Notes: generated by a model not told the origin, from the sequence alone. Shown: positions 37,816 to 46,529, counted from the stretch's first letter. The stretch is DNA of 64,000 nucleotides from Dyella humicola (GCF_026283945.1 NZ_JAPDPC010000003.1:186001-250000), one strand, 5' to 3'. Translations and numbers: made by a program.

Positions 37816-37829
37816 TGTTAGCGCTACCA
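37816..37829. promoter_or_regulatory. LacI-type operator (xyl-box) upstream of xylBA
   Basis: TGTTAGCGCTACCA, identical to the box at 13520 and the exact inverse of TGGTAGCGCTAACA. It lies 20 nt upstream of the xylB start on the minus strand, close enough to overlap the leader or promoter. Confidence 0.88.
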
Positions 37830-38470
37830 CTTAAGCTAACGGAGAAGTATGAGGCTGGCAAGAACAGCTATAGGGTCATTTGCAGTGAGCGAAAAACGAA
37901 GGGCCGCCGGGGCGACGAGGTCGCGAGTGAAATGCCGTGCGGCACTGCAAAAATTACGTCGGACAGACGTTCGAAGTGGCAGCATTGGGAGCGTTAGTCG
38001 CGCCCGCCCGGGATGACGAGGCTTGCGCGCCGCGCCACCCTAGACAGGCCTGGCCGCCGATGTAGTGGTGTTCGCAAGCCGCGTCGTTATGCCAATTCAG
38101 GTCGCGCGTTCGCGATGGAGCACGCATGAGGAACGAGGGTGAGCGCGTCGAACGCGAGCGTCGCTTTCTCTCGCTCTGGTAGGTTTGTGGAAATGCTGTG
38201 CTGCATCAGAGGTCGCACTCTCAAAGCGGCGTGACACGAGCTGGCGGCGTCCGATCCCCGGAACCGGGAGGGCGGGCTCGACGATGCTTCATTGAGCCGA
38301 GCCGCTCATGGGGGGGGCAGGGGGGACCTGCTGGTCCGGCGTGCCGGTGTCCTGCCAGGTACCCGCGCGATCCTGACGGCCGGGGCATCGGTGGCAAAAG
38401 CAGGGCCGCTCGGCTGGCAGCCAGTGGAGCGGGTTCGCACGCAAAACCGCGCGCCGTCTCACATGAGCGG
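37830..38470. other. Gene-free interval upstream of xylB
   Basis: About 640 nt between the xyl-box and the DoxX-like gene. The open frames here are short or run antisense into the DoxX gene and lack start signals. Apart from promoter space for xylB I see no RNA gene, repeat or motif that I can support. Confidence 0.5.
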
Positions 38471-39355
38471 TTAACCCGTGGACGGATTCGTGATGTAAGC
38501 ACCGACCCCAAATCGCGCCGTTGCGCGATACGAGCTTGCGACCAGCCATGCGCCACCGGCAATCGCAAACGAGATGGTCAGTGCCGTCCACTGGGTTCGA
38601 TCGGTCGGTGTGGCGATCACCCCCGGACCCCAGACGAGCAGCGTGATGATGCTCAGCATGGTCGCTTCCAGCGTGGCGGCCAGGCGCGGAACGACGCCGA
38701 GAAGGATGGCCATGCTGGCGGCAATGCTTCCGGCACCGGTCAGGTAGACCCAGGCCAGGCGAAACGGCAGCCAGGCCGGGACGAAGGCGACGGTCTGTTC
38801 GCTATAGAAGAAATGGGAGAGCCCGATCATGGGCAGCGAAAGGGCAAACACCACTCTCGCGCAGCGGATGCCCGTCTTGCCGGTGATGCAGCCGAGGCCC
38901 TTCCGCCTGCCGCTATCGGCCAGTGATGCGTGGAGAGTCCATCCGCCAGCGAAGATCACGGCAATCTCGCCGAAGCCCAGCCAGGTAGCCTCCAACTGCG
39001 GCATGACCACCACGGCCGGCACTTTCAGCAACAGCCAAAACAGCAAATAGACGGCCAATACGGCGGCAGTGATTCTGGCCGTGCCTCGAAAGAGCAAACC
39101 CATACCGGTGATCAATTCGATGACGGCGCAGGCATAGGCAAGCAGCTGTCGGCCTGGCAAATGCTCGATCGGGATGCGTTGCCAGACCAGGGCGACGTCG
39201 CCATAGATCAGCCCCAGGACACCCAGGCCGATCATGGTCAGCGCGAAGAACACGCGCGCCAGGCCGGGGCTTGCCGCGGAGCTCTTGCGGCGGTCGTCGG
39301 TACTCAGCACCGGCGATCCGAATCGCGTGTGGCCCGGTCGAGCTGATCTTTCCAT
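38471..39355 (-). CDS. DoxX-like integral membrane protein
   Basis: A 294-aa protein with about eight hydrophobic segments arranged as two four-helix sets. The first set runs from GLARVFFALTMIGLGVLGLIYG to about residue 145 and the second from CARVVFALSLPMIGLSHFFY to about 285. The ARVxFALxMIGLG opening repeated in both halves resembles the DoxX/DUF4149-type quinone-reductase-like membrane family, here as a tandem duplication. AAGGAG lies 7 nt before the ATG. The biological role is unknown. It is 103 nt upstream of no obvious partner; the next gene on the strand encodes a secreted esterase transcribed towards it. Confidence 0.75.
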   Translation of the reverse strand: MERSARPGHTRFGSPVLSTDDRRKSSAASPGLARVFFALTMIGLGVLGLIYGDVALVWQRIPIEHLPGRQLLAYACAVIELITGMGLLFRGTARITAAVLAVYLLFWLLLKVPAVVVMPQLEATWLGFGEIAVIFAGGWTLHASLADSGRRKGLGCITGKTGIRCARVVFALSLPMIGLSHFFYSEQTVAFVPAWLPFRLAWVYLTGAGSIAASMAILLGVVPRLAATLEATMLSIITLLVWGPGVIATPTDRTQWTALTISFAIAGGAWLVASSYRATARFGVGAYITNPSTG

Positions 39356-39458
39356 ACCCCGTCTCCTTCACTGTGTGAGTAACACGCGGACATCGGTGCT
39401 GGCACGGTTCCAGCTGGCGTTGGTACGAACGTGAGCAGGCTTGCTTAAGGCTGGTTGA

Positions 39459-40499
39459 TCAAGGAACGCCCGATAGGCGCTGCGCCAGTTCGACGCTGCG
39501 TGGTGCGGCGAGTCCCCCGTAACGCGTGTCGATCTGGTCGAGCAGTTGTCTTGCCGGCCCGGTGGCGCCGTTGGCGATCAGGCCTTGGGCTTGGTCGAGC
39601 TGTTGGCTGAGCAGGCTGTCCATGGTGGCACGGCAGCTGGCGAGTTTGCCCGGTTCCGCCGGCCGATGCACGGCGAGCGACTTCAGTGCACGTTCCAGCG
39701 ACGCGCCATCGGCCAGCTCGTGGCCCGCCCAGGGCCTGGGTTCGTTGTCGACATCGAATACGCAGCACGCCTGCAGTGATCGCCGGCTCTGCTTGTCGGC
39801 ATCCTCATGGAAGGCATCGCGCTGGCCGGTGAGGTAGACCACGCGCGTCGCTTCCTGGAACCTGTAAAGCAGGTCTCGGGGCGGAACGGGGACCTGCTCG
39901 CCGATGACATCGCTGCCCGCTTCGAGCAGGGCGCCGTGGAACAGGTCGGGATAACCGAGGGCCAGCCGAAGGGCCACGCGGGAGCCGCCGGAGAAGCCGC
40001 CGACGTAAACCCTGGAAGGGTCGACGTGATAGCGCGATATGACATTGTGTGCCGCCAACAGCGCGAGTGGGTCGCGCCGGTCGAGCACGTTGGCATCGTT
40101 GCCGGACTGGGCCGCGCTTACCAGGATGACGCCGAGTCGATCCAGCGCAGGTATCCAGCGTGGCGGGACTTCGGCTTGCGACCAGGGCGGCACGAACACC
40201 AGCAACGCATAGCCGTCGGGAGGTTCGTGCGCCGGGACATAAAGTGCGAAGCGCTCCCGTGCCAGATCGATCGGCTGCTCGCTGACGCTTACATGCGATG
40301 CTTCGGCCTGTTGCTGCAGGCGCAGCGCGTTCAACGGACTGACCAGGCGGCGCGCGAGTTCCGCGCTACTCGCGTAGGTCGAGTACTGCGTAAACGTCAC
40401 ATCGCTCAGCAGGCCCGTCCTCCCGGCGGCAGGGTCCCCTGCTGCTGCCGTCAGCGGCATCAGTAACATGCTCAGCGGAAGCAGATAACGCCAGATCAT
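39459..40499 (-). CDS. Secreted alpha/beta-hydrolase, PHB-depolymerase/feruloyl-esterase-like
   Basis: A 346-aa protein with a signal peptide (IWRYLLPLSMLLMPLTAAA). The alpha/beta-hydrolase core covers about residues 80-270: YALLVFVPPW, then HVDPSRVYVGGFSGGSR with the nucleophile S170 and a likely His in AGHELADG. The GFSGGSR elbow and DPSRVYVGG lead-in resemble polyhydroxybutyrate depolymerases and secreted feruloyl/acetyl esterases. The C-terminal 90 residues are helical (TMDSLLSQQLDQAQGLI). The substrate is unknown. Being downstream of the xylan locus makes a plant cell-wall ester possible, but there is no xyl-box. Confidence 0.7.
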   Translation of the reverse strand: MIWRYLLPLSMLLMPLTAAAGDPAAGRTGLLSDVTFTQYSTYASSAELARRLVSPLNALRLQQQAEASHVSVSEQPIDLARERFALYVPAHEPPDGYALLVFVPPWSQAEVPPRWIPALDRLGVILVSAAQSGNDANVLDRRDPLALLAAHNVISRYHVDPSRVYVGGFSGGSRVALRLALGYPDLFHGALLEAGSDVIGEQVPVPPRDLLYRFQEATRVVYLTGQRDAFHEDADKQSRRSLQACCVFDVDNEPRPWAGHELADGASLERALKSLAVHRPAEPGKLASCRATMDSLLSQQLDQAQGLIANGATGPARQLLDQIDTRYGGLAAPRSVELAQRLSGVP

Positions 40500-40962
40500 C
40501 GGTGCAGGCTAACATCGGCACCGTGGCGCGGCATTGGCCACAACCGGTAGTCGAGCCGCTCGATGCCTGATTTTTGAGCGAACCCGCCCTCCCGCCAGGC
40601 AAGTCTCCGGACTTGATCTCCCCGCTCATCCATGTGACGCGCGGCTGCCTGCGGGCCGGTCGCGACGAGGGTAGCGATGCGGGAGCGCATCGGGCACATG
40701 ATCGGTCGCACCCGTGTGGTGAAGCCAGCATGCGGCTTGCGGCCGTATGAAGTCTCAGTGGGACGCAGCGGGTGTTTCGACCTCCTGCTCGAGCGCCGAA
40801 CTTCTCGCTCCTGCTCCTTCTCCCCTTCGGGCGACCCGAAGGTAGTCCTTGTGGGGGAGAAGGTCGGGATGAGGACGGGTGCTTGCGATAGCGCGACAAA
40901 CGCGCCTATTCGCCAGCGTGCCGCTTACGCAGCGGGCGTTTCGACTGCCTGCCGGCAGCCGA

Positions 40963-41012
40963 GTTACTTTTCTTTTGCTGGCCCAAAAGAAAAGTAACCC
41001 AAAGAAAATGGC
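40963..41012. repeat. Inner repeat block, left copy, with a 15-bp hairpin
   Basis: GTTACTTTTCTTTTG (40963-40977) and CAAAAGAAAAGTAAC (40984-40998) form a perfect 15-bp stem with a 6-nt loop, followed by CCAAAGAAAATGGCC. It matches the inverted copy 41328-41377 at 49 of 50 positions. It is AT-rich inside a GC-rich genome and could act as a two-way terminator. Confidence 0.9.
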
Positions 41013-41327
41013 CTCTAGAGCTGGTAGCACTCCGTGGGATAGAAGCGTTGGACGGTTTACGCGAGCAGACAGTTGGCTGCCCAAGGCGAGACACAGCGGC
41101 TACACCGCAACGCGCCAAGGCGGTGAAGACTTAAAGCAGGTCCGGCCGACGGTCGAAACGGTTGCCGTAGCCGCGTGCCCTGATCGCTGCCACACCCTCC
41201 ACGCCTTAAGCCCTCTGCGCTTCGGCGCGTTGCGGTGTAGCCGCGGTGTGTCGGCCGTGGGCCGCCACTCATTCGGCTGGCCACGCCCGTCAGGCTCGTA
41301 TCCCGCGCCATGCTATGAGCTCTCAAG

Positions 41328-41377
41328 GCCATTTTCTTTGGGTTACTTTTCTTTTGGGCCAGCAAAAGAAAAGTGAC
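41328..41377. repeat. Inner repeat block, right (inverted) copy
   Basis: GGCCATTTTCTTTGG followed by the hairpin arms GTTACTTTTCTTTTG and CAAAAGAAAAGTGAC, with one mismatch against the left copy at 40963-41012. Confidence 0.9.
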
Positions 41378-41897
41378 CCGGACCGCGGCAGCGGTTCGGA
41401 ACGCCCGCTGCGTAAGCGGCCATCTGGCGATATCGCTCGGTCAACGCGTGACCGCAAGCCCCAACCCCTCGTTGCGGCGTGATCGCGAGCACCCGACCCT
41501 CATCCCAAGCTTCTCTCCCACAGGGACTACCTTCGGGTCGCCCGGAGGGGAGAAGGAGCGAGAAGCTCGGCGCTCAAACGGGAGCGGCGTCCCACAAGGA
41601 CATCCTTTGGTCGCAAGCCGCGCACTGGCCCCAGCGCCGGGTACCGTTGATCATGCCCAAGCGGCGTTCCAGCGCAACCTAAGGATGAGATTCGATCGCT
41701 GATCAGCACTCCCGATAAATTCCCAGGGCATGGAAAGGGGGGGCGAGAGCCGGTGCGAAAACCAGTGCACAGAGAGCTTCACTGGGGTACTTCGATGCCG
41801 CGACGTCATATTCAAGGAATGGACATGCGGCGAGATCATGATGGACGAATAGCTTGCGCCACTCAGGTGTCATGAAACCAATCACAAAGGTTTTGTC

Positions 41898-43004
41898 ATG
41901 GTTCGTCTAAGCTGCGTTCTCGTATTTGCTGCAGGCATGTTGCTCATGGCCCCTGATGGGCAGGCGAAAGAAGCGCCTATCGCTACGAAGGTTTTGGTGA
42001 TCGGGCATCGAGGCGCGAGTGCATTGCGGCCGGAACACACGCTGGCTTCCTATGGCAAGGCGATGGCCGATGGCGCCGATTTCATCGAGCCGGACCTGGT
42101 GATGACGCGCGACGGCGTGCCGGTGGCGCGCCACGAGAACGAAATCGGCGGCACCACCGACGTCGCGCAGCATCCCGAGTTCGCCGCACGCAAGGTCACC
42201 AAGACGATCGACGGCCGCGCGGTCACCGGTTGGTTCACCGAGGACTTCACCCTGGATGAGCTGAAGACGCTACGCGCACGCGAACGCCTGCCTGCGTTTC
42301 GCAGCACGGCTTATGACGGCCAGTTCCAGATTCCTACCCTGGACGAAATCATCGACTTCGTTGCCACCGAGTCGGCCACCAGCGGTCGCGTGGTCGGCAT
42401 CATTCCCGAGATCAAGCACAGTACGTATTTCCAGAAAGCCGGCTTGCCGATGGAAGATCGCGTGCTGGCGATTCTCGCTGCGCACGCCTACACCCGCACC
42501 GCGCCGGTGGAAATCCAGTCATTCGAGGTCGCCAACCTGCGCTATCTGCGCGGCAAGCTGGGTAAGACCCATCCGAATATCCGCTTGCTGCAACTGATCG
42601 ATGACGCGGCGACGCATCCGTACGATGTCGTTGCTGCGGGCGGCAAGCTGAGCTACGGCGACATGCTGACGCCGGCAGGGTTGCGCGAGATCGCCAGCTA
42701 TGCCGGTGCGATTGGCCCGAACATCCGCGCCATCATTCCGCTCGCCGCCGATGGCAGCCTGGGCCAGCCGACGCCGCTGGTGCGGAACGCGCATGCAGCG
42801 AAGCTGGAGGTCCACCCCTATACCTTCCGTCCGGAAAACCACTTCCAGGCCAGGAACTTCTGGCAGGGCAGTGATCCGACGACCTTCAATGAGGCCGGCT
42901 CCGTGGCCGAGATGCGCGCTTACCTCGATGCGGGCATCGATGCCTTCTTCACCGATGATCCGGCCTTGGGCCGCCGCGCCGTCGACGGCCGCCAGGCGCT
43001 ATAA
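41898..43004 (+). CDS. Glycerophosphodiester phosphodiesterase, periplasmic (GlpQ type)
   Basis: A 368-aa secreted enzyme (signal peptide to about residue 23, GQAK). It hydrolyses glycerophosphodiesters to glycerol-3-phosphate and an alcohol. The GDPD TIM barrel is clear: VIGHRGASALRPEHTLASY (H37), FIEPDLVMTRDGVPVARHEN with the metal Glu/Asp and second His, IIPEIKHSTYF and the C-terminal GIDAFFTDDPALGR. It has the insertion after the second His (GGTTDVAQHPEFAARKVTKT) seen in GlpQ rather than cytosolic UgpQ. It is the first gene of a run of four with lipid-headgroup or ether-lipid functions. Confidence 0.94.
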   Translation: MVRLSCVLVFAAGMLLMAPDGQAKEAPIATKVLVIGHRGASALRPEHTLASYGKAMADGADFIEPDLVMTRDGVPVARHENEIGGTTDVAQHPEFAARKVTKTIDGRAVTGWFTEDFTLDELKTLRARERLPAFRSTAYDGQFQIPTLDEIIDFVATESATSGRVVGIIPEIKHSTYFQKAGLPMEDRVLAILAAHAYTRTAPVEIQSFEVANLRYLRGKLGKTHPNIRLLQLIDDAATHPYDVVAAGGKLSYGDMLTPAGLREIASYAGAIGPNIRAIIPLAADGSLGQPTPLVRNAHAAKLEVHPYTFRPENHFQARNFWQGSDPTTFNEAGSVAEMRAYLDAGIDAFFTDDPALGRRAVDGRQAL

Positions 43005-43054
43005 GATGGCTGCTGCGACGGGTCACGACACCACCTCACTGCTGGGATCCTCTT

Positions 43055-44383
43055 ATGCGTAGCGCCATGCGTCGTATTGTCGGCATCCTAGTGGCACTCG
43101 GCTTGGCCGTGCCCGCGGCGGCGGCGCCGGTTGTGCTCATTTCCATCGACGGCCTGCGACCGGCCGACGTACTGGACGCGCAACATCGCGGCCTGAAGAT
43201 TCCGAACCTGCAGGCCTTCATTACGCAGGGCGCCTTTGCCGAAAGCGTGCGTGGCGTGCTGCCCACGACGACCTACCCAAGCCACGCCACGCTGATGACC
43301 GGCGTATCGCCGGGCAAGCATGGCATCGGTGGCAACCTCACCTTCGATCCGTACGACAAGAATCAGCGGGGTTGGGACTGGTACGCCACCGATATCAAGG
43401 TGCCTACCCTGTGGGATGCCGCTCACGACGCAGGCCTGAGCACGGCCAGCGTGCACTGGCCGGTGAGCGTGGGTGCGCAGGTGGACTGGAACCTGCCGCA
43501 AATATGGCGCACCGGTACGGCCGATGACCGCAAGCTGCTGGCTGCGCTGGCTACGCCAGGTCTGCTGTCATCGCTGGAAAATCAACTCGGTGCCTACGCT
43601 GACGGTATCGATGAAAGCCTTGCCGCCGATCAGACGCGTGCGCGCTTCGCCATCGCGCTGCTGGAATCACGCAAGCCTTATTTCATGACCACCTACCTCA
43701 CGGCGCTGGATCATGAGCAGCACGCGAGCGGGCCAGATACACCGCAAGCGCGCGCGGTACTGGAACAAATCGATGTCCTGGTCGGCGATCTGATCAAGGC
43801 ATCCCGGCGCGTGCATCCCGACGGCGTGATTGCGGTGGTGTCCGATCACGGCTTTGCGCCCGTGCAGAGCGACGTGAATCTGTACACGCCCTTCGTGCAG
43901 GCCGGGCTGATCACGCTAAAGAATGGCGCCATCGCCGACTGGCAGGTCATGCCATGGAACGATGGTGGCAGTGCGGCGATTGTGTTGCGTGATCCCGCCA
44001 ATGCCACGGTGCACGGAAAGGTTGCCACGCTGCTTGCCCAGCTTGGCAGTGACCCGGCCTTCGGCATCGATCACGTGATCGACAAGGCTGACGTGGTCAA
44101 GCAGGGCGGCACGCCGCAGGCCGAGTGGTTTGTGCTGTTCAAGCCGGGCTACGAGATGGCATCGAAGCTCGACGCACCGGTATTGTCGCCAGCCCCCTAC
44201 CGCGGCGAGCATGGTTACGATCCTGCCCTTCCTCAGATGCGCGCCACCTTCCTGATCGAAGGCAAAGGCATCAAGGCGGGCAAGGATCTCGGGGAGATCG
44301 ATATGCGCGATGTCGCCCCGACGATTGCCCACGTGCTTGGTGTGAAACTGCCGCAGGCGGAAGGCAAGTCGCTGCTGCCCTAA
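43055..44383 (+). CDS. Nucleotide pyrophosphatase/phosphodiesterase (NPP, alkaline phosphatase superfamily), secreted
   Basis: A 442-aa protein with a signal peptide (IVGILVALGLAVPAAA). NPP-family metal and nucleophile sites are all visible: D32 in LISIDGLRP, nucleophile T73 in TTTYPSHATLMTG, DHEQHASGPD, VVSDHGFAP and GEHGYDP. NPP enzymes cleave phosphodiester or pyrophosphate bonds of nucleotides or, in the ENPP2/6/7 branch, of choline phospholipids. The Xanthomonas NPP is a close structural model. It follows the GDPD gene by 50 nt, so a phospholipid or lysophospholipid substrate is plausible. Start at 43055, or the second ATG at 43067. Confidence 0.9.
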   Translation: MRSAMRRIVGILVALGLAVPAAAAPVVLISIDGLRPADVLDAQHRGLKIPNLQAFITQGAFAESVRGVLPTTTYPSHATLMTGVSPGKHGIGGNLTFDPYDKNQRGWDWYATDIKVPTLWDAAHDAGLSTASVHWPVSVGAQVDWNLPQIWRTGTADDRKLLAALATPGLLSSLENQLGAYADGIDESLAADQTRARFAIALLESRKPYFMTTYLTALDHEQHASGPDTPQARAVLEQIDVLVGDLIKASRRVHPDGVIAVVSDHGFAPVQSDVNLYTPFVQAGLITLKNGAIADWQVMPWNDGGSAAIVLRDPANATVHGKVATLLAQLGSDPAFGIDHVIDKADVVKQGGTPQAEWFVLFKPGYEMASKLDAPVLSPAPYRGEHGYDPALPQMRATFLIEGKGIKAGKDLGEIDMRDVAPTIAHVLGVKLPQAEGKSLLP

Positions 44384-44535
44384 AGTTCGTTCAGAACCTC
44401 GATAACGGCTCATGCGCATGCTTCATTCCGGCGAACGCAGGGATGAGGCGTTGGAAGGCGTGCGGAAACGTGTCTGTCACGGAGATCTTCAACAGGCTCT
44501 AAGATCGCGGCTCCACCCAGGCACAGGGGCCGTGC

Positions 44536-45264
44536 ATGTCCTATCCGTCCATCGCCGACAAGGCGACTTCGTTCCGCCTGACTGGTCTTGCCGTGGTGTT
44601 GCTGGCGCTCGGAGCCATTCTCGGCGCTGTGCAGACTGGACCACCTCCTACCGACGGCTGGCAATGGCTGCACTGGATCTGCAAGCCGTTGACCACGGTG
44701 CTGATCGTGTGGACGGCGTGGCGCATCGCACCGCCGTTGTCGGCGCGCTACCGGCGCTGGATCGCCATCGGCATGGTGTGCTCTTTGGCGGGCGATATTT
44801 TCCTCATGCTGCCGCAGGACGCCTTCGTCCCCGGCCTGGTGGCGTTTCTTATCGCGCATGTCTGCTTTATCCGGGCCATGCTGGACGATGCGCGCTTTGC
44901 GGCGCGGCCGTTGGCCCTGTTGGCCTGCCTGGCTTATGCGGCGCTCAACCTGTGGCTGCTGTGGCCGTCGCTGCCGGCGGCGCTGTACGCCCCGGTGGTC
45001 GTCTATGTGGTGGTGCTGGCTTGCATGGCCGGCCAGGCAGCGTCTCGCGCCTGGTGGCACGCCGGGGATGCGCTGGCCAACCCGGCCCGGTGGGCGGCGG
45101 CCGGCGCGCTGCTGTTCATGCTCAGCGATACACTGATCGCCTGGAACCGGTTCCGCGTTGCCCTGCCGTGGGCAGCATTGTGGATACTGGCCACTTACTA
45201 TGCGGCGCTGTGGTGTCTGGCGCGTTCGATTCAACGGGTGAGCGGGACGGGTAAGCACGCGTGA
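44536..45264 (+). CDS. YhhN/TMEM86 family protein, putative lysoplasmalogenase
   Basis: A 242-aa membrane protein with about eight hydrophobic segments. YhhN/TMEM86 signatures are WICKPLTTVLIVWTAW (the KPL motif), IAIGMVCSLAGDIFLMLPQDAFVPGLVAFLIAHVCF (the conserved SLAGDxxL and FxxGLxxFLxxHxxY pattern) and the C-terminal GALLFMLSDTLIAWNRF. Members of this family hydrolyse the vinyl-ether bond of lysoplasmalogens to release an aldehyde. The stop overlaps the next gene, an alkylglycerol-monooxygenase-like hydroxylase. Both would act on ether lipids, which strengthens the call. Confidence 0.88.
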   Translation: MSYPSIADKATSFRLTGLAVVLLALGAILGAVQTGPPPTDGWQWLHWICKPLTTVLIVWTAWRIAPPLSARYRRWIAIGMVCSLAGDIFLMLPQDAFVPGLVAFLIAHVCFIRAMLDDARFAARPLALLACLAYAALNLWLLWPSLPAALYAPVVVYVVVLACMAGQAASRAWWHAGDALANPARWAAAGALLFMLSDTLIAWNRFRVALPWAALWILATYYAALWCLARSIQRVSGTGKHA

Positions 45265-46529
45265 ACATGCAGGAAATCATCATTACCTGGGCCACCCCCG
45301 TGTTCTTCGCGCTGATCGCGCTGGAGCTGCTGGTGGCTAAGCTGCGTGGGCGCGTGGTCTATCACAGCAGTGATGCCATCAACAGCCTCGGCCTGGGCGT
45401 GATCTCGCAGATCGTGGCGGTCTTCAGCAAGCTGCTGACGCTGGGCATCTATGCGTGGTGCGTGCAGCGCTTTGCGCTGTTCGCGTTGCCGGCCAACAGC
45501 CTCTGGGTATGGATCAGTGCGCTGCTGCTCTACGACCTTTGTTACTACTGGCTGCATCGGTGCGGCCATGAGGTGAACATCCTCTGGGCCGCACACGTGG
45601 TGCATCACCAGAGCGAGGACTACAACCTGAGCACGGCGCTGCGCCAGACCGGCAGCGGGGTCTTGCTGGGTTGGCTGTTCTACCTGCCGATGGCGGTCAT
45701 TGGTTACCCGCTGGAAGTGTTCGTGGTGGTGGCGCTGATCGACCTGCTGTACCAGTTCTGGGTGCACACCGAACTGGTGGGGCGGCTGGGCTGGTTCGAT
45801 CGCGTGTTCTGCTCGCCATCCAACCATCGCGCGCATCATGCGGTGAACGATCGCTACCTCGATCGCAACTACGGCGGCATCCTCATCATCTGGGATCGCC
45901 TGTTCGGCACCTTTGTCGAAGAAGACGACACCGATCCGCCGATCTATGGCACGCGCTCGCCGCTGCGCAGCTGGAATCCGCTGTGGGCCAACGCCGAGGT
46001 GTACTGGGCCACCTTGAAGGACGCCTGGCATGCACTTCGCTGGCGCGACAAGCTGTTGATCTGGCTCAAGCCACCAGGCTGGCGACCGGCCGATGTGGCC
46101 GAGCGATTCCCCAAACCAGTGTTCGACCTTGAACGTGAACGCTATGCGCCGCGGCTATCGCGCGGGCTGGTCAACTACAGCCTGGTGCAGTTCGCGCTGC
46201 TGCTGGGAATGGGTGTGCAGTTTCTTGATCTGGCCAAGCACTTGCCGGCCGTGTCGCTGATCGGCTACGCCGTATTCCTGCTGCTGAGCCTGTACGCACT
46301 GGGGGCGCTGACCGAGGGGCATCGCGGCGGCGTGGGGCTGGAGCTGGTGCGTTTGCTCGCCACGGCGGCCATCCCGTTGTTGACCGGCGGCTGGTTTGGC
46401 GTCGCACATCTGGACATCCGCATCGTCGGTGCGCTCGTGGCCATTCCCGCGGTGAGCGCGCTGGTCCTGGGCTGGCTGAGCCTGGGCATGCGCGGGCAGG
46501 CAGGCAGCGGCAAGACCATCCCTGGGTGA
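45261..46529 (+). CDS. Fatty-acid-hydroxylase superfamily membrane protein, alkylglycerol-monooxygenase-like
   Basis: A 422-aa membrane protein with the di-iron histidine clusters of sterol desaturase/hydroxylase enzymes: H99xxxH103 (WLHRCGH), H112xxH115H116 (HVVHHQSEDYN) and H189xxH192H193 (NHRAHHAVNDRY), with an additional H169. The SSDAINSL start, QSEDYNLSTALRQ and NYGGILIIWDRLFGTF blocks resemble the TMEM195/alkylglycerol monooxygenase subfamily, which oxidises the ether bond of alkylglycerols. A C-terminal membrane region of about 130 residues follows. The start is GTG at 45261 (GTGA overlap with the lysoplasmalogenase-like gene) or ATG at 45267. The animal enzyme uses tetrahydrobiopterin; the bacterial cofactor is unknown. 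Confidence 0.87.
   Translation: MNMQEIIITWATPVFFALIALELLVAKLRGRVVYHSSDAINSLGLGVISQIVAVFSKLLTLGIYAWCVQRFALFALPANSLWVWISALLLYDLCYYWLHRCGHEVNILWAAHVVHHQSEDYNLSTALRQTGSGVLLGWLFYLPMAVIGYPLEVFVVVALIDLLYQFWVHTELVGRLGWFDRVFCSPSNHRAHHAVNDRYLDRNYGGILIIWDRLFGTFVEEDDTDPPIYGTRSPLRSWNPLWANAEVYWATLKDAWHALRWRDKLLIWLKPPGWRPADVAERFPKPVFDLERERYAPRLSRGLVNYSLVQFALLLGMGVQFLDLAKHLPAVSLIGYAVFLLLSLYALGALTEGHRGGVGLELVRLLATAAIPLLTGGWFGVAHLDIRIVGALVAIPAVSALVLGWLSLGMRGQAGSGKTIPG

Larger units (their letters stand above)
40731..41622. repeat. 0.9-kb imperfect palindrome (two inverted copies of a dispersed repeat unit)
   Basis: The left arm 40731-41012 and right arm 41328-41622 are imperfect reverse complements over their whole length. 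They share, in order, GCGGCTTGCG, GTGGGACGC, GAGCGCCGA, TTCTCGCTCC, GGGCGACCCGAAGGTAGTCC, GGGATGAGG, CGGGTGCT, CCGCTTACGCAGCGGGCGTT and a 50-nt near-identical inner block. The core (41013-41327) is itself partly palindromic (41097-41117 pairs perfectly with 41224-41244). Open frames inside it are low-complexity shadows on both strands. No transposase or rRNA/tRNA is present. Confidence 0.85.

Noticed and set aside
37830-38470. Group II intron or small RNA in the gene-free interval
   Set aside because: I looked for a domain V-like hairpin and terminator-ended RNA and found none that I could support.
38198-38926. 242-aa plus-strand frame
   Set aside because: It runs antisense through the DoxX-like gene, has no ribosome site, and is dominated by Arg/Gly/Ala typical of shadow frames.
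40755-41702. Several 60-165 aa frames on both strands inside the palindrome
   Set aside because: They repeat the same residues on both strands because the DNA is an inverted repeat; none has a start signal or a recognisable domain.
4646-46529. folE supplying tetrahydrobiopterin to the alkylglycerol-monooxygenase-like protein
   Set aside because: The genes are 40 kb apart, folE serves folate synthesis in all cells, and no other biopterin gene is seen; the idea has no support from sequence.
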